A stretch of 16,877 nucleotides of DNA from Alistipes sp. CAG:831 (GCA_000432775.1 HF990345.1:22971-39847), one strand, 5' to 3'. Counted from the stretch's first letter, positions 7,257 to 16,801 are shown. Notes: a model not told the origin generated them from the letters alone. Made by a program: numbers and translations.

Positions 7257-8684
7257 TCAGTATATCGCGACATTGTTGATCAGAGGGCAGGCGTAAGAAT
7301 CTATGATATTGAATCTTACCTCGGAGGCCTCAACAGGGTCGAAGCGCATGATCCGCTTGTACCCTATTGTCGTACCGCGGCAGACCTCCTTCCACTCCCC
7401 TGTCTCTCCCAGGCGGCATTCCACACTGAACTCCTTGACTCTCTGTCCCAGAGGGATGTACTCCTGGAGCATCACCGAACTGACCTTCCTGTCTCTGCGG
7501 AAATACACGGTGAAAGAGGCGGAGGTGACACTGTCATCCGTCGTCCAATAGGTCGAGTAGCGGCCGTCAACGGCATTTGCAGCGGCATACTTGGGAGAAT
7601 TGGCGCGGACTGATTCGGAATAGGCCCGCGACATCTTGGCATAGTCGGCGTGGAATGCCTCCGTACGGGCGTCGCGGAACTCCATCAAGCGGGCGGAATC
7701 GGCAGGATGTACGCGGCCACGGCGGTCGGGAGGAACATTGAGCAGCAGATTGGCATTACGCCCTACTGAAGCATAGTATATCTCCATAAGCTCGTCCACG
7801 CTCTTGAGCAGGCTGTCGGTCGAAGGAGAATAGAACCAGCCGGGTCTGATGGACACGTCCGCCTCCGCGGGAATCCACTGACTGCCGTGTACATTGCCGC
7901 AGTTGAGGGTATCACGGGGAGGTGCCAGACGTCCCGGGGCGAATCCGGCGACATCCAGCCGCGACCAGTTGGTCTCCCCGGCATATCCGCGCTCGTTGCC
8001 CACCCACCGGCATCCAGGTCCTACATCACTGAAAATGACCAGGTCCGGATTAAGGGTATGGGCTGTGGCATTGAAATAATTCCAGCGGTAACGGCTCGGT
8101 GCGTCACCCTCCCCGTCGTCAGCCCCGTCGAACCAGAGCTCGAAGATATCGCCGTACTCGGTAAGCACCTCGGTGATGCAGCCGGCAAATACCTCATTAT
8201 AGGCTTCAGTGCCGTAGGCAGGGTGGTTGCGGTCCCAGGGCGAAATGTAGACTCCGAGGCGGAGGTCATACTTCTCACAGGCATCCGCCAACTCGCGCAG
8301 TACATCGCCCTGGCCGTTCCGCCAGGAGCTCTGTGCCACGGTATGACGACTGTACTTGCTGGGCCACAGACAGAAGCCGTCATGATGCTTGGCTGTGAGG
8401 ATAATGCCCTTCATTCCGGCCTCGCGGGCTATACGGGCCCACTGCTCACAGTCGAGGTCAGTGGGGGCGAACACGTCCGGGTTCTCGTCACCGGTACCCC
8501 ACTCACTGTCTGTAAATGTATTGGGGCCGAAGTGTACGAACATATAGTACTCCATCTTCTGCCACTCCATCTGGGCTTCCGTCGGTACGGGACCATAGGG
8601 GGCCGGGACCGTACTGTCATTGCAAGAAGCCGCCACCGCAAGCGCGGCGACGGCTGTCAGGAAAATATTTATGCTTCTTCTCAT
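7257..8684 (-). CDS. Secreted GH29 alpha-L-fucosidase with C-terminal discoidin-like domain
   Basis: This 475-residue protein carries a lipoprotein signal (lipobox VAASC, Cys21) followed by Asn-Asp. The GH29 barrel spans about 35-340: the substrate-pocket motif AKHHDGFCLWPSKYS (98-112), GVYISPWDRN (144-153) and ELWFDGADD with the expected nucleophile Asp186. Glu231 and Glu237, 45-51 residues later, are candidates for the acid/base (inference from spacing). The sequence resembles GH29-B, the subfamily that favours alpha-1,3/1,4-fucosyl links of Lewis-type glycans. Residues about 345-475 look like an F5/8 type C (discoidin, CBM32-like) domain (NAVDGRYSTYWTTDD, then VRFNIIDS). A role in host mucin or milk-glycan defucosylation is inferred. 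It starts 24 bases after the outer-membrane efflux gene with no promoter between them, so it is likely read from the efflux operon. Confidence 0.93.
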   Translation of the reverse strand: MRRSINIFLTAVAALAVAASCNDSTVPAPYGPVPTEAQMEWQKMEYYMFVHFGPNTFTDSEWGTGDENPDVFAPTDLDCEQWARIAREAGMKGIILTAKHHDGFCLWPSKYSRHTVAQSSWRNGQGDVLRELADACEKYDLRLGVYISPWDRNHPAYGTEAYNEVFAGCITEVLTEYGDIFELWFDGADDGEGDAPSRYRWNYFNATAHTLNPDLVIFSDVGPGCRWVGNERGYAGETNWSRLDVAGFAPGRLAPPRDTLNCGNVHGSQWIPAEADVSIRPGWFYSPSTDSLLKSVDELMEIYYASVGRNANLLLNVPPDRRGRVHPADSARLMEFRDARTEAFHADYAKMSRAYSESVRANSPKYAAANAVDGRYSTYWTTDDSVTSASFTVYFRRDRKVSSVMLQEYIPLGQRVKEFSVECRLGETGEWKEVCRGTTIGYKRIMRFDPVEASEVRFNIIDSYACPLINNVAIY

Positions 8685-8708
8685 ATCGTCATATATGCTG
8701 CATCTGTC

Positions 8709-10124
8709 TTATTGTCTGCCTCCTCCGAGGGATCGGTAGAGGTTGACCGTGGTCTGCAGAAGGAGATATTTGTCGGACACTACATTGAGCTGGGCCGTCA
8801 GCAGGGACTGACGGGCTGTCAGCACCTCCAGGTAGGTCATTCCGGTACTCTTCTGATAAAGGTACTCGGCTGTCTGTACGGAACGCTCGAGGTCCGTCAT
8901 CTGGGAAGTATGCTTCTGAAGCATCTCGTCGTATATCTCGAGAGCGTAGAGGTTGTTGTTCACCTCCTCTCCCGCATCGAGCAGAGCCTGTTTGTAGCTC
9001 AGCTTGGCTATCTCCTCCTCAGCCTTCGCGACACGCAGGTTGGAGGTCAGCTGTCCCTTGTTGAATATGGGCTGGGCGAGCTGGGCAAGGGCCGACACGA
9101 TCAGGCCGCCGGGGTTGAGAATCGCCTGTCCCACACTGTTGGTCCATCCGGCGCTGCCAGAAAGGGTGAGCTTGGGATAGAAGGCGGAACGGGCCTGGTT
9201 GGTCGAATAGTAGGCACTTGCCAGAGCCATCTCTGCCTGATAGACATCGGGACGGTTGGAGAGCAGTTCCAGAGGAATTCCCACTGAGAAGTCCTGAGGC
9301 AGGGTCTGCTCGTCGAGGGTGCCCCTCTCTATCTTGGTATATACTGAGCCGAGGATGGAGCAGAGGGCGTTCTCTGCCTCCTGACGCTGGCGCTTCATAT
9401 CTGCCAGCGAAGCCTCCAGTCCGTAGAGCTGGGCGCGGGACTGGGTGACTGCATTCTCATTGACACGGCCGACCTTGAGCATTGCCTCCATACTGCGGAT
9501 TTGCTCCGCCCAGAGGGTCACATTCTCCTCACTGACACGGACCTGTTCGTCCAGCATCAGCAGGGAATAATAGGCATTGGCCACTGTGGCGATGAGCTGG
9601 GAGCGGACTGCCTGACGGTAAGCCTCCTGCTGGAGAAGGGCAGCCTGAGCTCCGCGCTTGGCGTTGAGCAGTGAGCCGAAGAGGTCGATGTCCCAGCTGA
9701 CGGAGAGTCCGGCATTGTAGGTCCAGGTTCCGGTGGTGGTGACATTGCCCTGATTGTCGGCAAGGGTGTAGTTGTATCCGCCCTGAGGGCCGAGGTTCAG
9801 CGAAGGGGAATAAGCCCACTTCGAGGCTTTCAGACGGGCCTGGGCCTGCTCCACTCTGAGAGCGGCGCTGAGCAGGTCAGTATTGTTGTCCAGAGCGGTG
9901 CGGATGAGTTCCTGCAGGTAGGGATCGGTGAACATTTCCTCCCATGGCATATAACCGAAGGAAGTGCTGTCCTCCGCAGCCCGGGCATCCTCTTCGGGGG
10001 AGACCAGCTCCGCGCGGTAGAGGCTGTCCATGGGAACTACATCCTCAGGCCTCTGGTACTTGCGGTAGATGGAGCAGCTGCTGACCACTGCCACCGCGGC
10101 TATTGTAAGTATTATCTTTCTCAT
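8709..10124 (-). CDS. Outer-membrane efflux lipoprotein, OprM/NodT (TolC) family
   Basis: This 471-residue protein has a lipobox VVSSC (Cys17) and the two-fold repeated architecture of RND outer-membrane factors: long helical hairpins (LLSAALRVEQAQARLKA; SQLIATVANAYYSLLMLDEQ) separated by beta segments (YNAGLSVSWDIDLFG; SGSAGWTNSVGQ). The family hallmarks LLSNRPDVYQAE and a terminal LYRSLGGG are present. It forms the trimeric channel through which the pump expels substrates across the outer membrane. Its ATG overlaps the stop of the pump gene by four bases (ATGA, 10121-10124), implying translational coupling. Length is normal for the family and the gene appears intact. Confidence 0.95.
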   Translation of the reverse strand: MRKIILTIAAVAVVSSCSIYRKYQRPEDVVPMDSLYRAELVSPEEDARAAEDSTSFGYMPWEEMFTDPYLQELIRTALDNNTDLLSAALRVEQAQARLKASKWAYSPSLNLGPQGGYNYTLADNQGNVTTTGTWTYNAGLSVSWDIDLFGSLLNAKRGAQAALLQQEAYRQAVRSQLIATVANAYYSLLMLDEQVRVSEENVTLWAEQIRSMEAMLKVGRVNENAVTQSRAQLYGLEASLADMKRQRQEAENALCSILGSVYTKIERGTLDEQTLPQDFSVGIPLELLSNRPDVYQAEMALASAYYSTNQARSAFYPKLTLSGSAGWTNSVGQAILNPGGLIVSALAQLAQPIFNKGQLTSNLRVAKAEEEIAKLSYKQALLDAGEEVNNNLYALEIYDEMLQKHTSQMTDLERSVQTAEYLYQKSTGMTYLEVLTARQSLLTAQLNVVSDKYLLLQTTVNLYRSLGGGRQ

Positions 10125-13100
10125 AATGATGCTTCTCTTTCCTCCTTTCTTTTACCCATTACCTTCTCCTCCACAAACTGGAAGATGACGAAGAACATAG
10201 GCGTGATGAACATAAGTGCTATAGTTCCGACTACCATACCTCCGGCAGTTCCCACACCGAGGGAGCGGTAACCGTTGGCTCCTACTCCTGAAGCCGTAAT
10301 CAGAGGCAGCAGACCGATAACCATGGTGAGCACTGTCATGAGCACAGGCCTGAGACGGACACCTGCGGCGGACAGGGCGGCGGCACTGAGGCTCATGCCC
10401 ATCTTGCGGCGCTGGGTACCGTACTCGGTAATCAGAATCGCTGTCTTGGAAAGCAGTCCGATGAGCATGATCATACCGACCTGGGTATAGATGTTGCTCT
10501 CAAGCCCCCATATCTTGGTGAAGAGGTAGCTGCCCATCAGGCCGAAAGGCACGGAGCAGAGTACCGCGAGGGGAAGGAAGAGACTCTCGTACAGACCGCA
10601 GAGGATGAGGTAGATGAAGATCACGCAGATCACATATACGATGGCTGTGGTGTTGGACTCCGCCAGCTCGGCCTCCTCACGGGTCATACCGGAGAACTCG
10701 TAGCCGAATCCGGTAGGCAGGGCCTCCTGGCTGACTTCCTCGATGGCCTGGATGATGTCTCCGGAGCTGTAGCCCGGGTTAGGCATACCCTGTACGGTGA
10801 TGGAGGTAAACATATTGAAGCGGTTGAGCACCTCGGCGCCGTAGATCTTCCTCATGGTGACGAACTGGCTTACGGGAGCCATTCCGTTGGATGTCCTCAC
10901 ATATACGTCATCGAGTGACTGCATATTGTCCCTGAATTCGGTGGGAGCCTGGAGGATAACACGGTAGAGCTTGGTAAAGCGGTTGAAGTTCGACACGTAC
11001 ATACTTCCGTAGTATCCGGAGATAACCGAGAGAACTGCGTCAGTGGTAGTACCGGCACGGATACACTTGGCGGCATCCACATCCAGTTCATACTGAGGGA
11101 AGTTGGAGCTGAAGGATGTGTAGGCCATCTGCACCTCGGGCCTCTGGTTCAGAGCCGCGATGAAGTCCTGAGTCACGTCCTCCAGCACGTCGATACCGCG
11201 GCCGGAACGGTCCTGCAGGTCGACGAAGAAGCTGTTACCAGTTCCGTAACCGGAAATCATAGGAGGAGCGAAGATGAATATCTGGGCGTTGGTGATATGC
11301 GCCGTCTTGGCATATATCTCCTCGATGACTGCCGTATAGCTGTGCTCCTTGCCTTCACGCTGATCCCAGGGTTTCAGACGGATCATCAGCATGGCGTGCG
11401 AGGCACCGCTTCCGGAGAAGGAGAAACCGGCCACCTGGTTGTAGGTCTGGATCTCCTCGATGTCGTCGATGCTCTTCTGCATCTCGGTGAGGATGTCGTT
11501 GGTCTCGGCCAGAGTCGTACCGGGCGCTGCGTCCACGCTGACGAAGAGGGAGCCGGTATCCTCATTGGGCACCAGGGATGTCTTGGCCGTGGCCATGAAA
11601 TACACGAGCAGACCGCAGGCGGCAACCAGGAGGCTCACGCCTACCCATTTGTGCTTGATGAAGAACTTGACGCCGTATTTGTACTTGGTGATCAGACGTC
11701 CGAAAGATGTCTCGAAAGCGATTCTGAACCTGGTGGAGAACTGCTTGGGCTTCTCACCGGGACGGACGATTTCGTTAGGTTTGAGGATGATGGCGCAGAG
11801 AGCGGGGGAAAGGGTAAGGGCGTTGATCGCCGAGAAGCCCACCGCTGCCGCCATGGTCAGACCGAACTGTTTGTAGAACAGACCGGAAGTACCTCCAAGG
11901 AAGGATACGGGGATAAACACGGCCATGAAGACCAGTGTCGCCGATACTACGGCTGCAGACACGCCCTCGACACCGTCCACTGCGGCCTTGTACGAAGAGC
12001 GGTAACCCATGTCGAAGCGTGCCTGCACCGCTTCGACCACAATGATTGCGTCGTCGACGACCGTACCGATAACCAGAATCAGCGCGAAGAGGGTGATCAG
12101 GTTGATCGTGAAGCCGGCCACCACCAGGAATGCGAAAGTGGCGATCAAGGCGACGAAGATACATATAGTAGGGATGAGTGTGGACCTCGGGTTCTGGAGG
12201 AAGACGTACACCACGAGAATCACCAGGAGCAGGGTCTCGAAGAGGGTGCTGATCACCTCATTGATGGAAGCATCGAGGAAGTCCTTGGTACTCATGATGT
12301 CCACGATCTCCACTCCCTTGGGAAGGTCTGCCTTCACTGTCTCCAGATAGGCGTCGATGTCCTTGATGATCTCGTTGGCGTTACTTCCGGCGGTCTGGTT
12401 GATCATACAGCTCACACCGGGAGCTCCCTTCACACGGCCCTCGTAATTGTAGGAGATGGCACCCAGCTGGATATCGGCGATATCCTTGAGTCTGAGCACG
12501 CGGCCGTCCTCATAGGCCTTGATGACTATCTCGCCGAACTCCTCCTCGGTGGACAGACGGCCCTTGTAGCGGAGGGTGTACTGGAAGACGTTGTCGGAGT
12601 TCTCGCCGATGGCACCGGTGGACGCCTCGATGTTCTGGCTGGAAAGAGCCGCACTTACATCGCTGGGCACCAGTTCATAGCGGGCCATCAGGTCAGGCTT
12701 CATCCATATACGCATGGCGTAGTCACCGCCCATGACATTACAATCACCGACACCGGAGATACGCTGAATCTGGGGTTTTACGTTGATGGACAGGTAGTTG
12801 GTCAGGAAGGTCTCGTCGTAAGTGGCGTCCGGAGACACCAAGGCGAACACCTTCAGGGTACTGCTCTGACGCTTGGACACCTCCACTCCGACTCTGGTAA
12901 CTTCGGCAGGCAGAAGCGAAGTGGCCCTGGATACACGGTTCTGTACGTTCACAGACGCCATGTCGGGGTCAATGCCCTGCTTGAAATACACTGTGATGGA
13001 AGCACTTCCCGAGTTACTTGCCTCGGATGTCATGTAGGTCATGTCCTCTACACCGTTGATGGCTTCCTCGAGGGGGGCAATCACGGCATTCTGCACGGCA

Positions 13101-13267
13101 GTCGCATTCGCACCGCTGTAGGTGGTCGACACGCGGATGGTAGGAGGAGCTATGTCCGGGTACTGCTCCACAGGCAGCATCGCAAGTCCGATGATACCCA
13201 CCAGCACCAGGAAAATGGAAATAGCGACCGACAGGATAGGACGGTCGATGAATGTTTTAAGATTCAT
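10121..13267 (-). CDS. RND multidrug efflux pump, HAE1 (AcrB-like) family
   Basis: This 1048-residue inner-membrane protein is a full-length HAE1 pump that exports hydrophobic compounds using the proton gradient. The N-terminus MNLKTFIDRPILSVAISIFL is the usual first membrane helix. The proton-relay residues are intact at AcrB-like numbering: Asp405 and Asp406 (GTVVDDAIIVVEA), Lys941 (LLSKTAILITEYG), Arg971 and Thr978 (RLRPVLMT). Two periplasmic porter loops are complete. It starts 5 bases after the adaptor stop and overlaps the outer-membrane factor, so adaptor, pump and channel form one operon. No local regulator is visible. The substrate range cannot be read from sequence; bile salts or antibiotics are typical for gut Bacteroidales (inference). 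Confidence 0.97.
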   Translation of the reverse strand: MNLKTFIDRPILSVAISIFLVLVGIIGLAMLPVEQYPDIAPPTIRVSTTYSGANATAVQNAVIAPLEEAINGVEDMTYMTSEASNSGSASITVYFKQGIDPDMASVNVQNRVSRATSLLPAEVTRVGVEVSKRQSSTLKVFALVSPDATYDETFLTNYLSINVKPQIQRISGVGDCNVMGGDYAMRIWMKPDLMARYELVPSDVSAALSSQNIEASTGAIGENSDNVFQYTLRYKGRLSTEEEFGEIVIKAYEDGRVLRLKDIADIQLGAISYNYEGRVKGAPGVSCMINQTAGSNANEIIKDIDAYLETVKADLPKGVEIVDIMSTKDFLDASINEVISTLFETLLLVILVVYVFLQNPRSTLIPTICIFVALIATFAFLVVAGFTINLITLFALILVIGTVVDDAIIVVEAVQARFDMGYRSSYKAAVDGVEGVSAAVVSATLVFMAVFIPVSFLGGTSGLFYKQFGLTMAAAVGFSAINALTLSPALCAIILKPNEIVRPGEKPKQFSTRFRIAFETSFGRLITKYKYGVKFFIKHKWVGVSLLVAACGLLVYFMATAKTSLVPNEDTGSLFVSVDAAPGTTLAETNDILTEMQKSIDDIEEIQTYNQVAGFSFSGSGASHAMLMIRLKPWDQREGKEHSYTAVIEEIYAKTAHITNAQIFIFAPPMISGYGTGNSFFVDLQDRSGRGIDVLEDVTQDFIAALNQRPEVQMAYTSFSSNFPQYELDVDAAKCIRAGTTTDAVLSVISGYYGSMYVSNFNRFTKLYRVILQAPTEFRDNMQSLDDVYVRTSNGMAPVSQFVTMRKIYGAEVLNRFNMFTSITVQGMPNPGYSSGDIIQAIEEVSQEALPTGFGYEFSGMTREEAELAESNTTAIVYVICVIFIYLILCGLYESLFLPLAVLCSVPFGLMGSYLFTKIWGLESNIYTQVGMIMLIGLLSKTAILITEYGTQRRKMGMSLSAAALSAAGVRLRPVLMTVLTMVIGLLPLITASGVGANGYRSLGVGTAGGMVVGTIALMFITPMFFVIFQFVEEKVMGKRKEEREASL

Positions 13268-13272
13268 ATCTC

Positions 13273-14409
13273 TTATTCTCCTTTATTAGAATTAGAGCCG
13301 GCCTCAACAGAAGTACCGGTAACGGGAGTACCCTCCCTGAGCAGACCTGCGCCCTCTGATACGATTATATCACCGGCATTGAGGCCGCTCTCAACAACAT
13401 ACTCCTTACCGTTGTTGATTCTGAACACTTTCACTTCATTTGAAACGGCCTTGCCGTCCACTACCTTATATACAAATATCTTGTCCTGTATCTCGTAGGT
13501 GGCCGTCTGGGGGATCACTATGCAGTTGTTCCTGTCGTAGGAAATATTGATACGTCCCGAACTTCCGCTCATCAGACGTCCGTTCTCATTGTCAAACACG
13601 GCTCTCACGCTTACAGTACCGGTTCCGCGGTCCACGATACGGCTGATCACGTCGATGCGGCCGGGCTCCTCATAGACGGTACCGTTCGTCAGGGTCAGGG
13701 TAACCGGCTGGAAGGAGGCGATGGTGTTGTCAATCGATCCGTACTGGCGGGTCATCGAAAGGACCTCCTTCTCGGGAAGTGAGAAGTATACATACATCTG
13801 GGAATTGTCCGATACGCTGATCAGAGGCTCGGTCATGGAAGAGCTGACCAGAGCGCCTACCCTGATGGATGTCATGCCGGCAGAACCGTTCACGGGGCTC
13901 TTTACAATGGCATAAGAGAGGTTCTGGGCTGCACTGGCCTCGGATGCCTGCGCCTGGCGCAGTGACGCTACCGCACTGTTGTAGGAGTTGCGGGCCGTCT
14001 GGAGCTCAAAATCCGAGATGACATTCTCGGCATACAGGTCCTCGCTGCCTTCCAGTGAGAGCTGGGCTGTGGCAAGCTGTGCCTCTGCCGTGGCTACTGC
14101 CGCCTTGGCCTGCCTGTATGAAGCCGCATAGGGAATGGTGTCGATGACGAACAGCGTCTGACCCTTTTTCACCTTGGCTCCTTCTTTGACCAACACATCG
14201 GTGATAAAGCCGGACACCTGAGGTCTCACCTCCACGTCCTGCTTACCCTCGATCACCGCTGAATAACTGACAGACAGAGTTCTGTCCTCGGGAGAAACTT
14301 TTAAAAGCGGATACGTTACCGCTTCTTTCTGACCCTCGGCTTTCTGCTTGCACGAGGCCATGCTCAGAACAGCGAGAAAGCTTACAGCCGCAATTTTCAG
14401 ATACTGCAT
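13273..14409 (-). CDS. RND efflux periplasmic adaptor (membrane-fusion) lipoprotein
   Basis: This 378-residue protein has a lipobox SMASC (Cys20), so it is lipid-anchored to the inner membrane. It carries the split lipoyl (biotinyl-like) domain (VRPQVSGFITDVLVKEGAKV, 61-80; later YAIVKSPVNGSAG), an Ala/Gln-rich alpha-helical hairpin at about 94-160, a beta-barrel domain and a membrane-proximal domain ending in LLREGTPVTG. It links the pump to the outer-membrane channel. It is the promoter-proximal gene of the efflux operon. The 119 bases upstream separate it from the divergent pullulanase; the leader just before the ATG is A/T rich (TTTTAAAAAAGAG), and I see no canonical TAnnTTTG box on this strand. 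Confidence 0.96.
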   Translation of the reverse strand: MQYLKIAAVSFLAVLSMASCKQKAEGQKEAVTYPLLKVSPEDRTLSVSYSAVIEGKQDVEVRPQVSGFITDVLVKEGAKVKKGQTLFVIDTIPYAASYRQAKAAVATAEAQLATAQLSLEGSEDLYAENVISDFELQTARNSYNSAVASLRQAQASEASAAQNLSYAIVKSPVNGSAGMTSIRVGALVSSSMTEPLISVSDNSQMYVYFSLPEKEVLSMTRQYGSIDNTIASFQPVTLTLTNGTVYEEPGRIDVISRIVDRGTGTVSVRAVFDNENGRLMSGSSGRINISYDRNNCIVIPQTATYEIQDKIFVYKVVDGKAVSNEVKVFRINNGKEYVVESGLNAGDIIVSEGAGLLREGTPVTGTSVEAGSNSNKGE

Positions 14410-14456
14410 ATTGTATAACTCTTTTTTAAAATTTCTGAGTCCGTGTTAGCAACAAT

Positions 14457-14487
14457 TATGCCTAATCCAAGAAATTTCCTAAATTTG
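14457..14487 (+). promoter_or_regulatory. Bacteroidetes-type promoter for the pullulanase gene
   Basis: TAAATTTG at 14480-14487 is a perfect TAnnTTTG -7 box, and TATG at 14457-14460 lies 19 bases upstream as a three-of-four match to the -33 box. The predicted transcript start near 14494 leaves a leader of about 35 bases to the ATG at 14529. Confidence 0.65.
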
Positions 14488-14528
14488 CACCTATATTTCC
14501 CATTTTGACAAACAACCATTTAGCCGGT

Positions 14529-16616
14529 ATGAAACACACTTGTTTACCTATTTGGCTCTTCAGCCTTGCCGCAGCCCCTCTGATAGTTGGCTGCACCGCT
14601 GCTTCAGGGCAGTTCCCTCCCAAGGAGGGCTCACTTCAGGAACTGTGCTACACCAGGGCAAGTTCCGAATTTTCACTATGGGCACCGACTGCCGACTCCG
14701 CCCGTGTCCTGCTATACGAGGAAGGACTCGGAGGACAGCCCTACGAGGTCATTGAGATGAATAAAAATGCTGCCGACGGTTCCTGGAAAGCTGTCGCCGA
14801 AGGAGACCTCGAAGGTCGCTTCTACACCTTCAGGGTCAATGTCTCAGGCCGGTGGCTCGACGAGACTCCCGGCATCTTCGCCACCGCAGTCGGAGTCAAC
14901 GGGCAGCGGGCGGCAGTAGTGGATTTCGGCAGCACCGACCCCGAAGGCTGGGCCGGGGACCGTCGCCCGGAGCTCCGCACTTTTGCAGATGCAGTGATCT
15001 ACGAGATGCACCACCGGGATTTCTCTGTCTCCGCCAATTCCGGAATTTCCACTGAGCACCGGGGCAAATTCCTTGCTCTGACCGAGACCGGCACACGTGG
15101 ACCCCGCGGCGTACGCACCGGCATCGACCATCTCGTAGAGTTGGGCGTGACGCACGTGCACATCCTTCCATCCTTCGACTATGCCTCTGTCAACGAGACC
15201 AGACTGGAGGACAATGTCTACAACTGGGGCTATGACCCGGTGAACTACAATGTTCCCGACGGCTCCTACTCCACTGACCCCTACAATCCTTCGAGCCGCA
15301 TCAGGGAATTCAAGGAAATGGTCCAGGCCCTGCACAAAGCCGGAATACGGGTAGTGCTCGACGTAGTGTACAACCATGTGGCCGATGCCGCGTCCCATGC
15401 CTTCGAGCGTACCGTACCCGGATACTTCTTCCGCATGAGGGAGGACGGCAGCTTCGCGGACGGCTCGGCATGCGGCAACGAGACAGCTTCCGAGAAGGAA
15501 ATGATGCGCCGCTACATGGTCGAATCCGTCTGCTGGTGGGCCGAGGAATACCACATCGACGGCTTCCGCTTCGATCTGATGGGCATACACGACATAGAGA
15601 CCATGAATGCCATACGCTCGGCTCTGTACGATATAGATTCTTCGATACTCATCTATGGTGAGGGATGGGCCGCCTCCGCACCCCTGTATGATGGGAAACT
15701 GCTGGCCATGAAGGCCAACACATGGGAAATGCCGGGTATAGCGGCATTCTCCGACGAGATGCGCGATGCCCTCCGCGGCCCGTTCAGCGATGACTCGCAG
15801 GCAGGCTTCCTCGGAGGCGTGCAGGGTCTGGAGGAAAGTGTCAAATTCGGAGTGGCTGGAGCGATATGGCATCCGGACGTGGACTTCGCAGACGTCAACT
15901 ACTCCGACACTTGCTGGGCTTCTGAGCCTTCACAGATGATTTCGTACATCTCCTGTCACGACGACATGTGCCTGCGTGACAGACTTCACGCCTCCCTGCC
16001 GGGCATATCCGAAGACGAGCTGCTCAGGCTGGACAAACTCGGCCAGACCGTAGTATTCACCTCCCAGGGCATACCTTTCATATATGCAGGCGAGGAACTT
16101 TTCCGCACAAAACAGGGAGTGCACAACAGCTACAACAGTCCCGACGCCATCAACGCCATCGACTGGAGCTTCAAGACCAGATATGCTGACCTTTACAACT
16201 ACTACCGCGGACTCATCGCCCTGCGCAAGGCCCATCCAGCCTTCCGCCTCGGAGACGCAGACCTGGTACGGGAACATCTGGAATTTCTGGATACGCCTGA
16301 GGGAGTGGTGGCATGGAGACTCACCGGACACGCCGGCGGAGACCCCTGCGAGGAACTCGTCGTGATCATCAACTCGCGCAAAGAGCCCGTAAGCATAAAC
16401 ATCCCGGACTGGAAAGCTGCTTCGGACAGCAACGACAGCGCAACATCCACTGAGGGAGATACTGCGGACAGCAACGGCTCAATGTCGGAGAACGACCCTG
16501 AGCACCGCTACACAGTCTACTGCAGGGACGGCCGCATCTCCACAGACGGTCTCGGAACCATAACCGGTCCCGTTCTGAGTGTCGGCCCCCAGCAGGCCCT
16601 CATCATCGGCCGGTAG
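14529..16616 (+). CDS. pulA: Secreted type I pullulanase (GH13_14) with CBM48
   Basis: This 695-residue protein hydrolyses alpha-1,6 links of pullulan and branched starch fragments. The ATG at 14529 is preferred over an in-frame TTG at 14505 because it directly begins a lipoprotein signal peptide (lipobox LIVGC, Cys22). Residues about 40-135 form a CBM48-like domain (FSLWAPTADSARVLLYEEG). The GH13 barrel follows, with the type I pullulanase signature YNWGYDP (231-237), region I DVVYNH (278-283), nucleophile Asp349 (DGFRFDL), acid/base Glu378 (YGEGW) and Asp478 (SCHDDM). A C-terminal beta domain closes the protein and contains an odd Ser/Asp/Asn-rich stretch at 631-657. The mature N-terminus (CTAASGQ) lacks acidic residues, so periplasmic placement is more likely than surface display. 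There are no SusC/SusD neighbours; it stands alone. Confidence 0.95.
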   Translation: MKHTCLPIWLFSLAAAPLIVGCTAASGQFPPKEGSLQELCYTRASSEFSLWAPTADSARVLLYEEGLGGQPYEVIEMNKNAADGSWKAVAEGDLEGRFYTFRVNVSGRWLDETPGIFATAVGVNGQRAAVVDFGSTDPEGWAGDRRPELRTFADAVIYEMHHRDFSVSANSGISTEHRGKFLALTETGTRGPRGVRTGIDHLVELGVTHVHILPSFDYASVNETRLEDNVYNWGYDPVNYNVPDGSYSTDPYNPSSRIREFKEMVQALHKAGIRVVLDVVYNHVADAASHAFERTVPGYFFRMREDGSFADGSACGNETASEKEMMRRYMVESVCWWAEEYHIDGFRFDLMGIHDIETMNAIRSALYDIDSSILIYGEGWAASAPLYDGKLLAMKANTWEMPGIAAFSDEMRDALRGPFSDDSQAGFLGGVQGLEESVKFGVAGAIWHPDVDFADVNYSDTCWASEPSQMISYISCHDDMCLRDRLHASLPGISEDELLRLDKLGQTVVFTSQGIPFIYAGEELFRTKQGVHNSYNSPDAINAIDWSFKTRYADLYNYYRGLIALRKAHPAFRLGDADLVREHLEFLDTPEGVVAWRLTGHAGGDPCEELVVIINSRKEPVSINIPDWKAASDSNDSATSTEGDTADSNGSMSENDPEHRYTVYCRDGRISTDGLGTITGPVLSVGPQQALIIGR

Positions 16617-16696
16617 CCTACGTCAGACATGATTGTACTCTCCCGTCTGAGAGATTGACCGACCTCTTCTCCTCAACCATACCGCAATCAACCGTA

Positions 16697-16772
16697 CCGC
16701 AATGGCAGCATTTCCCGACATTCACTGCCGTTGCGGTATTGCATATCCGAGGCGACCCCGACCACAAGCCTT
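16697..16772. repeat. 76-bp hairpin-containing direct repeat, copy 1
   Basis: This unit matches 16802-16877 over 76 bases without gaps, with 11 substitutions by eye (about 86% identity); the last 28 bases are identical. Its left part is an inverted repeat: CCGCAATGGCAG (16697-16708) pairs with CTGCCGTTGCGG (16725-16736) with one G-U pair, around a 16-base loop. The rest of 16617-16696 holds no gene I can support, only a short doublet of ACCGCAAT at 16681 and 16696. Confidence 0.75.
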
Positions 16773-16801
16773 CTGAAGCACATCCCGATTGCCGACCCTT
16801 T

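Noticed and set aside
7887..9287. A 466-codon plus-strand open frame across the fucosidase and efflux channel
   Set aside because: It is antisense to two genes with clear family motifs and crosses their boundary; no domain was recognised.
11297..13498. A 733-codon open frame on the plus strand opposite the RND pump and adaptor
   Set aside because: It lies wholly antisense to strongly supported genes, has a His/Gly/Asp-rich composition typical of a reverse-complement shadow, and has no recognisable domain or signal.
14505..14528. An upstream TTG start extending the pullulanase by eight residues
   Set aside because: The ATG at 14529 immediately begins a standard lipoprotein signal peptide; the extension would place a polar MTNNHLAG in front of it.
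16623..16650. TCAGAC...GTCTGA hairpin after the pullulanase as a terminator
   Set aside because: The stem is only six pairs, the loop is 16 bases and there is no T-tract, so it is not supported as an intrinsic terminator.
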